DNA from: Yersinia kristensenii
GTDB lineage: Bacteria; Pseudomonadota; Gammaproteobacteria; Enterobacterales; Enterobacteriaceae
Assembly (NCBI RefSeq): GCF_900460525.1
Contig: NZ_UHIY01000001.1
Location: forward strand, 4,340,001 to 4,404,000
Reading direction: 5' to 3'
Length of the DNA: 64,000 bases
Shown here: positions 30,936 through 41,178 of the stretch, in pieces
Layout of the letters: every line of letters starts with the position of its first letter
Position numbering within the stretch: position 1 is the first letter of the stretch
Position numbers and translations under genes: made by a program
Notes under the pieces: generated by a model
What the model was told of the DNA's origin: nothing
Databases searched by the model: none
What the model saw: only the letters and a program-made list of their open reading frames with translations

Positions 30936-31967
30936 ATGGGCAATAATAATCAACTTAAGCATGAAAATGATACTGCAGCATTATACTTATTAGAACAGGC
31001 AATGGGATTTACTTTCCAAGCCTCATTGCGTGCTGCAGCTATTTTAGGAGTTGCGGATCATCTGACCACAAGTGCCAGAACAGCGGAGGAGTTAGGAACA
31101 GCGGTGGGGGCTGATTGGCGTCTGTTAAATCGTGTTTTACGGATGCTGGCCTCGCGAAATATTTTTGAAGAATCAGCAGATGGCCGCTATTCACTTAACG
31201 CCGCAGCACAATTCCTTCGCTCAGATAATCGTCATTCACTTCGCCCTGCGGTATTAATGTTAACCGATAAAACATTCTGGCTGCCGCTGGGGAATCTTGT
31301 CGAAAATTTAAGAGGAGAATCCGCCTTTAAACAGGCATTCGGAATGTCTTTTTATGAGTACTGGTCACAAGAGAATCTGCCCGAGTCAGAAGGTGATTTT
31401 CATGCTGGGATGTCGTCTATGTCCTCAGTAGAGAATAACTTTTTGGTGCGCAGTTATGACTTCCCAGAACATGCCACAGTGGTGGATATTGCCGGCGGTT
31501 TCGGTGGATTGCTGCTGAAAGTTTTGCAAAATAATCCGACACTCCACGGTATCTTGTTCGACCGCCCAGCGGTTTTAGCAAAGAACTGGCTGGGTGAGTT
31601 AGGGGATGATTCTCGCTGGGAAACCCAGACTGGTAATTTCTTTGAAAGCTGCCCAACAGCTGATATTTATTTATTAAAATATATAACAATGGATTGGCCG
31701 GAAGAACAAGCAAGCAAGATATTACGCAGTTGTCGTAATGCAATGCGGCCCAATGCAAAAGTACTCATCTTAGAACCCGTGATCTCCAGAGAGGATACCT
31801 GGCAGGGAGGCCGAGAGATTGACCTTCTATTACTCGGCAGCTTTGATGGAGGGCAAGCACGGACGGAAGAGGAACTGAAAGCACTACTGGCTAGTGCAGA
31901 TTTGAAGCTTAATCGTATCATCGACACGGGGAGCTATGTATCAATAATCGAGGCAATTGCAAACTGA
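30936..31967 (+). CDS. Class I SAM-dependent methyltransferase, O-methyltransferase-like
   Basis: A 343-residue protein with an N-terminal winged-helix dimerisation domain (ALYLLEQAMGFTFQASLRAAAILGVADHL) and a C-terminal PF00891-type domain with SAM-binding DIAGGFGG at 184-191. In the usual small-molecule O-methyltransferases a catalytic His lies in a K-H-x-x-H-D-W context; here that segment is KYITMDW (248-254), so both histidines are missing and chemistry may differ. Some polyketide and phenazine methyltransferases share this trait. AAGGACG precedes the start. No partner biosynthetic genes lie nearby; AT-rich flanks suggest acquisition. Nothing is seen in 31968-32278. Confidence 0.75.
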   Translation: MGNNNQLKHENDTAALYLLEQAMGFTFQASLRAAAILGVADHLTTSARTAEELGTAVGADWRLLNRVLRMLASRNIFEESADGRYSLNAAAQFLRSDNRHSLRPAVLMLTDKTFWLPLGNLVENLRGESAFKQAFGMSFYEYWSQENLPESEGDFHAGMSSMSSVENNFLVRSYDFPEHATVVDIAGGFGGLLLKVLQNNPTLHGILFDRPAVLAKNWLGELGDDSRWETQTGNFFESCPTADIYLLKYITMDWPEEQASKILRSCRNAMRPNAKVLILEPVISREDTWQGGREIDLLLLGSFDGGQARTEEELKALLASADLKLNRIIDTGSYVSIIEAIAN

Positions 31968-32278
31968 AAAGAAGCATCAGTTAGAAAATAAAAAACTTAA
32001 CGGAAAGATTAAATATTAGATTTAATCGGATAACTATTATCTATCAAGTCGAGAAAGTCTATGGACAATGTTATGAAACATTGCTGTGTAGCATTGTCTT
32101 TATTATTGATATTCAAAGACTCGACCGATTAAAGGATGATATTATCTGTCATCGATAAGTCATTTTTAAAACTGGCTTTAATAAATCATCAACAATATGC
32201 TTGATGATTCTAGAATTAAAATCACATTATTTTGAGTAATTAAAACTCTCTCAATTTATCGTTAACTGGCAATGTGAT

Positions 32279-32304
32279 AAGCCGCCCATATGATTGGGCG
32301 GCTT
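32279..32304. terminator. Terminator hairpin after the bgl operon
   Basis: AAGCCGCCCA / TGGGCGGCTT, 10 bp perfect stem, 27 bases past the bglA-like stop on the minus strand. The T-run is weak on that strand. Confidence 0.55.
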
Positions 32305-32330
32305 TCTCTGAGAAAAGGCTTGTCGAGGAG

Positions 32331-33845
<1,515 letters not shown>

Positions 33846-33854
33846 TTAAATATT

Positions 33855-35396
33855 TTAGCTCTGATTCATTTGCGCCTGAGCAATTGGTGCTTCGGATGCT
33901 TTAGCACTGCTTGATTGCACTACATTCTCTGTCTCATCAGTAAACCCAACCAACCAGGTGAAAACTGCACCCAAGACGAAAGCGACAGTGATGGATAGCA
34001 AGAATCCCAGGAACTGTGTCATATGCCCTTCTTTAAAGAAGACCGGCAGCACCGCGATACCGGGCAAGCAATAACTCCATGACACGGCATTAAAAGTCCC
34101 GGCAATAGCCCCGCCGATCCCCCCTGCGGCACAGCTGCATAAGAAAGGTTTCTTCAAGCGTAATGCCACGCCATAGATAGCAGGCTCGGTAATACCGAAT
34201 AAAGCCGTAATCCCTGCTGACAATGAAATTCCTTTCATTTCACTGTTGCGCGTTTTTAAGTAAACACCAAACATGGTTCCGGCCATGGCAAAGACTGCGG
34301 AGGCTTGCAAGCCAGTGAAGGTGTCATAACCTAATGTTGCGTAGTTACCCACAGTGACAGGGGTGATGCCCCAATGAACACCCAATGTAACCAATGGTTG
34401 CCAGAATGCTCCCACCATAAACCCTGCTATCGCTGGGCTGAGGTTATAAAGTGTGTTGTAAACACCGCCAATTGCCCCACCGATCAAATTACCCACCGGG
34501 CCAAATACCAGCAGGGTTAATGGCACCATAATGGCAATACAGAACATCGGGGTAAACAGATTACGCACTACCATTGGCAGCACTTTTTCACAGAAGCGCT
34601 GTACATAAGACATCGCCCAAACCATCAAAATGATCGGGATAACCGAGGCGGTATAGCTCAGGTATTGCACGGGAATACCGAAGAAATCTAAGGTCGGTGA
34701 CGACAAAGGAATACCGGCGATGGTATTCAAAATATGGGCAACCTGCGGATTATTCAGTGCTTCATGCATCAATTGCTGCACAGCAGGATCGGCTGAGTTC
34801 ACCGTGACGATTTTGTTGGCCGTGAGCATGTTCATATAATCAGGGCTGATCAGCGCACAAGCAGTAATAACCGCGGTGAAAGGGTTAACATTGAATTTCT
34901 TGGCAGCAGTAAAGGCCACCATCACCGGCAGGAAGGTAAAACCGGTCCAGGAAACAAAGTTTAGAATACGATAAGTGCCGCTGGCGGCATCCATCCAACC
35001 TATCGCGGCAAGGAAAGAAATAATCCCTTGTAAAATACCGCAGGCGGCCAGTGGATAAAGGAAAGGCGCAAAAATACTGGAGATAATATCCATTAAGCGA
35101 CTAACAATACCAACTTTCGGTGCTGCCACCGGCGCGCTTTCATCAATATTAATGAGATTCGTCACATGCTTATAAGCATCACCAACGTGGTTACCAATAA
35201 CCACTTGCATTTGCCCACCCGCTTCAATGACAGTAATAACCCCTTTAACGCGATTTAACTTTTCTTTATCGACGATTTTATTATCTTTCAATATAAAGCG
35301 TAAACGTGTTGCGCAATGTGTGACGGTAATCACATTATTATCGCCGCCGATATATTTAATAATTTCCTGGGCGGTCAATGAGTAATCAATTGCCAT
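33855..35396 (-). CDS. Beta-glucoside PTS transporter EIIBC
   Basis: A 513-residue PTS permease. The N-terminal EIIB domain has its phosphorylation site in HCATRLRF (Cys28), followed by a roughly ten-segment EIIC domain with GITEPAIYGVALRLKKPF. There is no EIIA domain; the protein stops after the EIIC part, like E. coli AscF, so phosphate must come from a separate EIIA-Glc-type protein. Start MAIDYSLTAQEIIKYIGG has GGAG seven bases upstream. It forms an operon with the bglA-like gene and is controlled presumably by the upstream RpiR-family regulator. Confidence 0.9.
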   Translation of the reverse strand: MAIDYSLTAQEIIKYIGGDNNVITVTHCATRLRFILKDNKIVDKEKLNRVKGVITVIEAGGQMQVVIGNHVGDAYKHVTNLINIDESAPVAAPKVGIVSRLMDIISSIFAPFLYPLAACGILQGIISFLAAIGWMDAASGTYRILNFVSWTGFTFLPVMVAFTAAKKFNVNPFTAVITACALISPDYMNMLTANKIVTVNSADPAVQQLMHEALNNPQVAHILNTIAGIPLSSPTLDFFGIPVQYLSYTASVIPIILMVWAMSYVQRFCEKVLPMVVRNLFTPMFCIAIMVPLTLLVFGPVGNLIGGAIGGVYNTLYNLSPAIAGFMVGAFWQPLVTLGVHWGITPVTVGNYATLGYDTFTGLQASAVFAMAGTMFGVYLKTRNSEMKGISLSAGITALFGITEPAIYGVALRLKKPFLCSCAAGGIGGAIAGTFNAVSWSYCLPGIAVLPVFFKEGHMTQFLGFLLSITVAFVLGAVFTWLVGFTDETENVVQSSSAKASEAPIAQAQMNQS

Positions 35397-35503
35397 TATT
35401 AGTCTCCTGCCACGAGTGCTGAGTATAAGATAAACAGAGTGTTACCGGATTATTATTAATATTCTTTGTTGATTGAGTCTGGAGTTTAACAAAAAGAAAA
35501 ACG

Positions 35504-35532
35504 AAGTCACGATATAACAAAAACCGTGACTT
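35504..35532. promoter_or_regulatory. Inverted repeat in the PTS operon promoter region
   Basis: AAGTCACG at 35504-35511 pairs with CGTGACTT at 35525-35532, about 108 bases upstream of the PTS start and 32 past the regulator stop. It is a candidate operator for the RpiR-family protein. Confidence 0.45.
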
Positions 35533-35548
35533 GGTATATGTAACATGT

Positions 35549-35578
35549 AAAAAACACCCTGTTTTATTGAGTGTTTTT
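35549..35578 (-). terminator. Terminator at the end of the RpiR-type gene
   Basis: AAAAACAC .. GTGTTTTT stem overlapping the last codons of the regulator gene, T-run on the minus strand. The loop is long, so moderate confidence. Confidence 0.45.
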
Positions 35579-36304
35579 ATTAATTAACCCGGGGAGTTTC
35601 TTACCGATGGTCTCAATAATATATAATACTGGGATCTGAGTGGTAATATTATATTGGCCTTCCAATACAATAGGTGGCATATGGTAGGAAATATTTAAAT
35701 CCGCCATCTTAGCCAATGTTGAGTTATCACTGTTGGTCAGGCTAATAATTTTGCAATTTTGCAGGCTGAACTGATTGGCAATGCGGATAATCTCTTCTGT
35801 CTCACCAGAGACAGAGAAGATAATTGCAATCGCATCCTGATACATATCACTATTGATAGGATAATAAGGATCGTCAATATAAGTACTGTACTTCCCTATA
35901 TTAGAAAAGAAACGCGCGCTGTATTTCCCCAATGCACCGGACGTTCCTATTCCAACAAAAATAATTCGGCGTGTAGCGGCTATTTGGGTTGCTACCGTAT
36001 CAAGTAACTCATCAAATTCACTATTATTAATACTTTTAAAATAGCTGATTATTTCACTGATGCCAAAAGTGACTGGTGGTTTTTCATCATGTTCTAAATA
36101 CAGTTTAAAACGAATGCGGAATTCAGAGTAACCATCACAATTCATTTTTTTGCAGAAACGTAAAACCGTGGTAGTCGATACTCCCGCAGCATCCGCCAGT
36201 TCTCTGATGGTCATGTACATCACTTTATCAGTATTTTTTATGATGTAGTTATAGACGATCAATTCCAGTTCGTTCAGCGAGGATATTTCTTTATATGTAA
36301 ACAT
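35564..36304 (-). CDS. MurR/RpiR-family transcriptional regulator
   Basis: A 246-residue protein with an N-terminal HTH_6 domain (MTIRELADAAGVSTTTVLRFCKKMNCDGYSEFR) and a C-terminal SIS domain that binds phosphosugars (RIIFVGIGTSGALGKYSARFF; AIIFSVSGETEEIIRIA). Start MFTYKEISSLNELE is preferred over the upstream in-frame ATG at 36352, because family members begin here and CAGG lies upstream. It sits directly upstream of the PTS/bglA pair in the same orientation, so it probably regulates them in response to a phosphorylated beta-glucoside. It borders the phage-tail cluster. Confidence 0.85.
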   Translation of the reverse strand: MFTYKEISSLNELELIVYNYIIKNTDKVMYMTIRELADAAGVSTTTVLRFCKKMNCDGYSEFRIRFKLYLEHDEKPPVTFGISEIISYFKSINNSEFDELLDTVATQIAATRRIIFVGIGTSGALGKYSARFFSNIGKYSTYIDDPYYPINSDMYQDAIAIIFSVSGETEEIIRIANQFSLQNCKIISLTNSDNSTLAKMADLNISYHMPPIVLEGQYNITTQIPVLYIIETIGKKLPGLINKNTQ

Positions 36305-36410
36305 ACTGGTACCTGAAACGATGCTATGGCTTGAGATGGGTAAATTTAGCATGAAATGAGGGGACTAACGAGGGCGTTATTGCGGGATGTGGGGGCGAGC
36401 GAGTGAATAG

Positions 36411-36430
36411 ACCGGGCCGTTAAGCCCGGT
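36411..36430 (-). terminator. Terminator closing the tail operon
   Basis: ACCGGGC-TTAACG-GCCCGGT on the minus strand, 24 bases past the last tail gene. It marks the left edge of the tailocin-like cluster. Confidence 0.65.
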
Positions 36431-36453
36431 TTGTTTGGGTAAATAATCCTGAA

Positions 36454-37074
36454 TTATGACTGTGGCGCGACAGGCCAATTGATATCGGGGGTGGTTGATA
36501 GATCAATTCGGCTCAATAACACACGATGAATTTTCCATGCCGTGAGTTTTTCTTTATCATCGCCAGTTGCCAATTCAGTATCTACAGCATCTTGAAGTAG
36601 GGCTATTCTCGCAGTGGCTTCATTCAATAATTCAGCTTTTGTTGTTTCTGCTGTGCTTATTGCTGCGGCGTGCTGTGCAGCTTTATCAGTAACCCATTTG
36701 CGACCACTCCATTCATCATAAACAGTCTGTGGAGCTAACAGTGTGAGTGTATCTGGCAATTCACCAATAGCAGTCACGGTATCCGGATATCCAGTTTTTA
36801 TGTCATACGCAATCTTGCCGCGTAAATCCGGTACAATTTCCCATGCAGTACCATCAGTTGTACGGCGAATAGCATTATCATCTTCGGAAAGTACTGGCGC
36901 ATCAAGGTATCCGTTGGCCGGTAAGCCCACACCCAACATTAAATACTCATTAGAAACGCCTATATATTCTTGAGTGTCACGACTTGCGCTATAAACTGTT
37001 ATCCAGCCAGCTGTAATAGCCAGACCATCTTTACCTAATTTTGCCTGGACGATATCAAGGGAATATTTTGTCAT
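36454..37074 (-). CDS. Tail fibre assembly chaperone (Tfa/gpU family)
   Basis: A 206-residue protein with the Tfa C-terminal signature (TEWSGRKWVTDKAA region, then a coiled AAISTAETTKAELLNEATARI segment and KLTAWKIHRVLLSRIDLSTTPDINWP at the end). Such proteins help the fibre trimerise and may remain at the tip as part of the adhesin. Its ATG overlaps the fibre gene stop by one base. Last gene of the tail operon. Confidence 0.88.
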   Translation of the reverse strand: MTKYSLDIVQAKLGKDGLAITAGWITVYSASRDTQEYIGVSNEYLMLGVGLPANGYLDAPVLSEDDNAIRRTTDGTAWEIVPDLRGKIAYDIKTGYPDTVTAIGELPDTLTLLAPQTVYDEWSGRKWVTDKAAQHAAAISTAETTKAELLNEATARIALLQDAVDTELATGDDKEKLTAWKIHRVLLSRIDLSTTPDINWPVAPQS

Positions 37075-38282
37075 TATAAAGCTCTCACTATGTAGTTGAA
37101 TGCAATATTGCGGGGGCGTGTTTCATCACCCCCAGAATTATTTGTTGAAATGCCATTCGTGCTGGGAAACCATGCATTTGTTGGCCCACCAGTTACGCCA
37201 CGTATCTCAAAATTTGTGATGCCGTGGTTATGGCTTTGTATCTCTGAACCTTGCCAGCCCAGCAATGGCTGGTTAGGCCGAACGCCGCGCCCATCATCAA
37301 ATCCACGAATAAATTCACCGCGCAAGTCAGGCAAAACGCCCGATGGATAAGCAAGAGCAAGCTTTGGATATTGTGTTTTATTAAACGGTGCCCCGTTACA
37401 TTTCAGATAGCCCGCCGGGGCAATAGTAAGAGGCCACGGAATCGGGGTTCCGATTAGTGCAGGTTCATATCTTTCATCAAAGTTTGAATAATCGCCCGGT
37501 GTGATTGTGCTGTCTAATGCTGTAATAGCTCTATTCACTGATAGTTTTGTCAGGCTCAAGCTCATTGCATAGCCCGTATTGTCATTCCAGAAATAAATAC
37601 CTTTGTCAGCATTTAAGCCAATCCCCGTCCCCCCTGCGTTTGTGATTGCTCCGCTTGCTGATGTCTTAATATTGCTTTTATAGCCATTAGGGCCCAGCGG
37701 TTCCGCATGTACTCCAGTAATTTCAAGCGGGCCAGACAACGTACCTCCCAATAATGGCAAAGCCCCAACATCCGCTGCACCAATTGATATATTCGCAGTT
37801 CCATCAAACGATTTACCCGCTATCGTTCTGGCTGTCGCAAGCTTTGTCGCTGCGGCAGCTGTGCCGTTTGCCGCTAATGCCCCAAGATTTGCCAGCGCTG
37901 TTGCTTTGTTCGCAACATCATTTAGATTTTGCGTTTTTTGCAACGCACCGGCAGCAGTGGCGGCGGTATCTGTTAATCCGAGATTGGCGATTGCAGTTGC
38001 TACCGCGCCTGGCCCGGCTGCTTTAATTTCACTCAGATTATTTTTTATCTTTAGAAACTCACCTTTATCGACCAATGTCGATATCGCCTTTGTTACCTGA
38101 TCGAATTTCTTGCTATCAGGTGTAATGCCTGCGGCAGCTAAAATATTGATTAATTCCCGCTGAATAGTATTAAACCATTCGGCCGGTAATATTGTTGGCG
38201 GCACACCACCCGCGACATTGCCGTCGGTAAACTCACCGTTACTGTCAGCGCGTGTATTGGGAATACTTCCAATTTTTTGCAT
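37074..38282 (-). CDS. Tail fibre / receptor-binding protein with tail collar domain
   Basis: A 402-residue protein. The N-terminal part (MQKIGSIPNTRADSNGEF.. PPTILPAEWFNTIQRELINIL) attaches to the baseplate. A middle section of repeated alanine-rich helices follows (AIANLGLTDTAA, ALANLGALAANGTA). The C-terminus has the phage tail collar fold (IPWPLTIAPAGYLKCNGAPFNKTQYPKLA, LPDLRGEFIRGFDDGRG, SHNHG) and ends PRNIAFNYIVRAL. In a tailocin this protein decides which strains are killed. It is short for a fibre. No invertase or alternative fibre cassette is present beside it. Confidence 0.88.
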   Translation of the reverse strand: MQKIGSIPNTRADSNGEFTDGNVAGGVPPTILPAEWFNTIQRELINILAAAGITPDSKKFDQVTKAISTLVDKGEFLKIKNNLSEIKAAGPGAVATAIANLGLTDTAATAAGALQKTQNLNDVANKATALANLGALAANGTAAAATKLATARTIAGKSFDGTANISIGAADVGALPLLGGTLSGPLEITGVHAEPLGPNGYKSNIKTSASGAITNAGGTGIGLNADKGIYFWNDNTGYAMSLSLTKLSVNRAITALDSTITPGDYSNFDERYEPALIGTPIPWPLTIAPAGYLKCNGAPFNKTQYPKLALAYPSGVLPDLRGEFIRGFDDGRGVRPNQPLLGWQGSEIQSHNHGITNFEIRGVTGGPTNAWFPSTNGISTNNSGGDETRPRNIAFNYIVRAL

Positions 38283-38378
38283 AGAAAATCCTCACCCGTT
38301 AAGGCGCTTAAATGATTAATTTATTTATATGTCCGAAGTTATTGGTGTTTCAGCTCAGCAGCTAATAACACTGAAGCA

Positions 38379-38981
38379 TCAAGTAGAAAGGGTATAACCA
38401 AACTTCAGAATACTATGAGATGGATTTAATACCGCCAAACGGCATTCCAGTTGTTTATTCCCCCATGAACGCAGCGGATCACTGCAATATGTCAAACTAC
38501 ACTGGGCAGAGTTAATCGTGGTTTCAGGGGCGGTAATGAACCAGGTAAAAGGCCATTCCTCGCCGTTCAGTGCATCGCGACACACCGCCATACCCGTGCA
38601 AGCTTGCCGGTATTGCGTAATACCAATGGAATAACCCAGCGCTTTCGCCACACGGATAAAATAAGCCGCTGATTGCCCGCCGATGCCAAATAATTTCGAC
38701 ACCACCGCCCGTTGGCGCTGGATCATGCTGTCGATTTCGCCGATAGCACAGAGATCCGGTAACCCGAGGGTCGCTTCCCATTCAGGTAACATTGCCGTGG
38801 CGGTGAGCGGAAAAGCGGCTGACAACAAGTCCTGCGCATCTTCATCACTGCGCCGATAAGCATTGGCCAGTGCACGCAAGACTTGAGTTTGTATGCCTTC
38901 GGGCTGGCGCGGCCAGACCAAACCCATCGGCATTAGTGCCTGTAATGCTTCAGTATATTCACTGACAGAATAGCGGCTCAT
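38379..38981 (-). CDS. Baseplate protein, Mu gp48 / DUF2313 family
   Basis: A 200-residue protein starting MSRYSVSEYTEALQALMPMGLVWPR, characteristic of the YmfQ/gp48 family that links the baseplate wedge to the fibre. It overlaps the gp47-like gene by four bases (ATGA), showing translational coupling. A 96-base gap separates it from the fibre gene. Confidence 0.85.
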   Translation of the reverse strand: MSRYSVSEYTEALQALMPMGLVWPRQPEGIQTQVLRALANAYRRSDEDAQDLLSAAFPLTATAMLPEWEATLGLPDLCAIGEIDSMIQRQRAVVSKLFGIGGQSAAYFIRVAKALGYSIGITQYRQACTGMAVCRDALNGEEWPFTWFITAPETTINSAQCSLTYCSDPLRSWGNKQLECRLAVLNPSHSILKFGYTLST

Positions 38982-40114
38982 AGGTAGCTCACTGTACCCC
39001 TAACGGGGAGTTTGCCGGTTTGTAGCTCAATATTGGCGGCCGGAGATTGCATAATAAAACCCCCGGTACCCGCGACTTCGCCAATGGCCAGCAACAGGGA
39101 TGACCACAGAATTTTGCCACCGGGCTCACCTTCCGTGAAAAAGACCTGGTCGATAGCGGCATTGATCGCGGCAGTGGTGGCACTGTCAGCATATGAGATG
39201 CCGCTAATCACAAAATTAATGGGTTGAGCCGCCGGCGCACACACATACACCAGCGCAACAATCGGTTGTTGCGGATAAATACTGTCCGCCACCCGCCCCT
39301 GATCTCCGGTTGCTTTTACCGCCCCCCATTGTTCGAGGGATGAAATGCCGTCAGTGCCCTGTGGGAAACCGCCATGGCCATTATCATCACACATAATATA
39401 GATGCCGACAGTGCCCGCCCCCATCAAGCGCCGTTTAACCCAGCATCGCGTCACTCCCGGCACCGCCAGTGCCCATGATTGATAGTCAGTGTCATTACCA
39501 CCTTGCGGGATATTCTGGTAAGCCAATAACATACGTGAGCGAAATGCATCTTCGGACTCAATATTTGCCCCGCCGGTGATGTTGGTCAATGCAGTGGCCG
39601 TGGCCTGAACACCATCAATAGCAATATCCAGTGTAAGAACCGTCCCGGCGGCACTGTTGCCAAGGCTTCCTCCTCCCGTCACATCCTCCAGTGGGCTAGG
39701 TAAAAGCGCAGTGATTTCCCCCAATGCGCTGCCATCAGCAGCAATTTTGACTTCATTTTCCAGCCGATACTGATAGCCATCCGCCCGATTGAGCCGTCGC
39801 CCGGCAGGAATAATGCGCCCGGCAATGCCACTAAAACGGACGTCAGTACCCCGTGCCGGACTGGCCGCTTTGCGGAACACATCTTTCAGAGCCGCCCACG
39901 CCGCCAGGTATTCATCAGTGGCGTTATAGGGCGTGGCCTGCCGGGCAATATAATCCAGATAGCCGTAATGCAGATGCGCCATCCCAGCATCGGCATCACT
40001 GATCACACCGATGTTAGAAAAGCGCAATAAATTGCCGCCCGTCTTCAGTTCCGACTGGATATAGGACTGATTGCGTTGTCGCAATTCGCTTAATGTGGGT
40101 CGATTAAATGGCAT
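38978..40114 (-). CDS. Baseplate J-like wedge protein (Mu gp47)
   Basis: A 378-residue baseplate J family protein. Motifs: MPFNRPTLSELRQRNQSYIQSEL at the start, the PARGTDVRFSGIAGRIIPAGRRLNRADGYQY segment and the ESEDAFRSRMLLAYQNIPQGGNDTDYQSWALAVPGVTRCWV core. It forms the inner wedge of contractile-tail baseplates. Order and overlaps match Mu. Confidence 0.92.
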   Translation of the reverse strand: MPFNRPTLSELRQRNQSYIQSELKTGGNLLRFSNIGVISDADAGMAHLHYGYLDYIARQATPYNATDEYLAAWAALKDVFRKAASPARGTDVRFSGIAGRIIPAGRRLNRADGYQYRLENEVKIAADGSALGEITALLPSPLEDVTGGGSLGNSAAGTVLTLDIAIDGVQATATALTNITGGANIESEDAFRSRMLLAYQNIPQGGNDTDYQSWALAVPGVTRCWVKRRLMGAGTVGIYIMCDDNGHGGFPQGTDGISSLEQWGAVKATGDQGRVADSIYPQQPIVALVYVCAPAAQPINFVISGISYADSATTAAINAAIDQVFFTEGEPGGKILWSSLLLAIGEVAGTGGFIMQSPAANIELQTGKLPVRGTVSYL

Positions 40115-40117
40115 GAA

Positions 40118-40570
40118 TTACTCCTCCCATACCCATGAAAACTTTATTGATGAAGGATTAGCCGCTGATTGAGTTTGGCCCGGTTGTTGATAATCAATCA
40201 GCAGCAGCAATTTATTGGGGAAAATGATTTGTGTTCGAATGCTGATTGATGCCACAACAGCATCTTCAATCAACCAGGCCAGGGCTTCCGCAGCATAATC
40301 TTCCGCTTTAATAGCAACCTGCGTGGTGAGTTTTTGCCGCCGCAGTAGCCAAAGCCGCGAACCAATAGCCGATGTCGCCCCGCTGTCCCCCCACCAGCCG
40401 CGACGATCATCACCATCAATGTCATCATCACTGCGTGCTAATCGGTCGGTGAATAAACTCAGTAAAATAGCGGTATGCAGATCATCGCCATCCAGCAAAC
40501 CGCCATGACCTGCTCGCCAATCCCCCAGGGAGGCATCGACATCCCAAACAGTTTTAATGTCGGTTGTCAT
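40118..40570 (-). CDS. Baseplate protein, Mu gp46 family
   Basis: A 150-residue GP46-family protein (DGDDLHTAILLSLFTDRLARSDDD, DRRGWWGDS, SRLWLLRRQKLT). It is a wedge component similar to T4 gp25. Overlaps gp45 by four bases. Confidence 0.9.
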   Translation of the reverse strand: MTTDIKTVWDVDASLGDWRAGHGGLLDGDDLHTAILLSLFTDRLARSDDDIDGDDRRGWWGDSGATSAIGSRLWLLRRQKLTTQVAIKAEDYAAEALAWLIEDAVVASISIRTQIIFPNKLLLLIDYQQPGQTQSAANPSSIKFSWVWEE

Positions 40571-41163
40571 CGCACCACCTTAGCAGGTGTCTCACTGGTG
40601 AGTGTGGCACTCCCCGACTGCACGTTTTTGAGTTGATGATTGTGGCTGTTATAGGTGTCACGCAAGGTTTTGAGCGTGGTCGCATTGCTGCCAGCGTTAT
40701 CGACAATATCACCGCTGACCTCCAGTAATGGCGTGTTTAGCCGCACTTTTACCGAGGCATTTACCGTCACCTCCGTGGCATTATTGACTGTCACCGGTTG
40801 ATTATGGGCCTCAATAATCACGCCACTTTCGGTCAATTTAATAAACTGCCCCCATTGGGAATAAATCACCGTTTCCCCGGCATTTAGCCCCATATGGCGG
40901 TAAGACGCGTGGTTAGAAGCGACTATCATGCCGCTGGAGCGATCGCCGCCCAGAAAGCCGATCACCACATCACTTCCAGCAGGTAAACCCGACGAAAAGC
41001 CAAACTCCGCGAGCCGCGGGGTATCACTGTGGACCTCCAGTGCGGTTTGATATTGCACAGTTTGCAACCCGCCACTGTCGTCAAAAGCGGTCGCCCGCCC
41101 TATTCCCAACAGCATTTTTATCTGTCGGTACAGGGTCGAGATTTGTCCACTGACATCATTCAT
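40567..41163 (-). CDS. Baseplate spike protein (Mu gp45 / gpV-like)
   Basis: A 198-residue spike/assembly protein: MNDVSGQISTLYRQIKMLLG helix, OB-fold region (QTALEVHSDTPRLAEFGFSSGLPAGSDVVIGFLGGDRSSGMIVASN), then a beta-helical spike region (VIIEAHNQPVTVNNATEVTVNASVKVRLNTPLLEVSG). It forms the membrane-piercing tip. No PAAR domain or toxin domain is fused. Confidence 0.9.
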   Translation of the reverse strand: MNDVSGQISTLYRQIKMLLGIGRATAFDDSGGLQTVQYQTALEVHSDTPRLAEFGFSSGLPAGSDVVIGFLGGDRSSGMIVASNHASYRHMGLNAGETVIYSQWGQFIKLTESGVIIEAHNQPVTVNNATEVTVNASVKVRLNTPLLEVSGDIVDNAGSNATTLKTLRDTYNSHNHQLKNVQSGSATLTSETPAKVVR

Positions 41164-41178
41164 AGTTAATCCCCTGTT

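Noticed and set aside
37074..38282. Invertible fibre cassette (carotovoricin/Mu G-segment style)
   Set aside because: No invertase gene, no alternative fibre ends and no inverted crossover sites were seen around the fibre gene.
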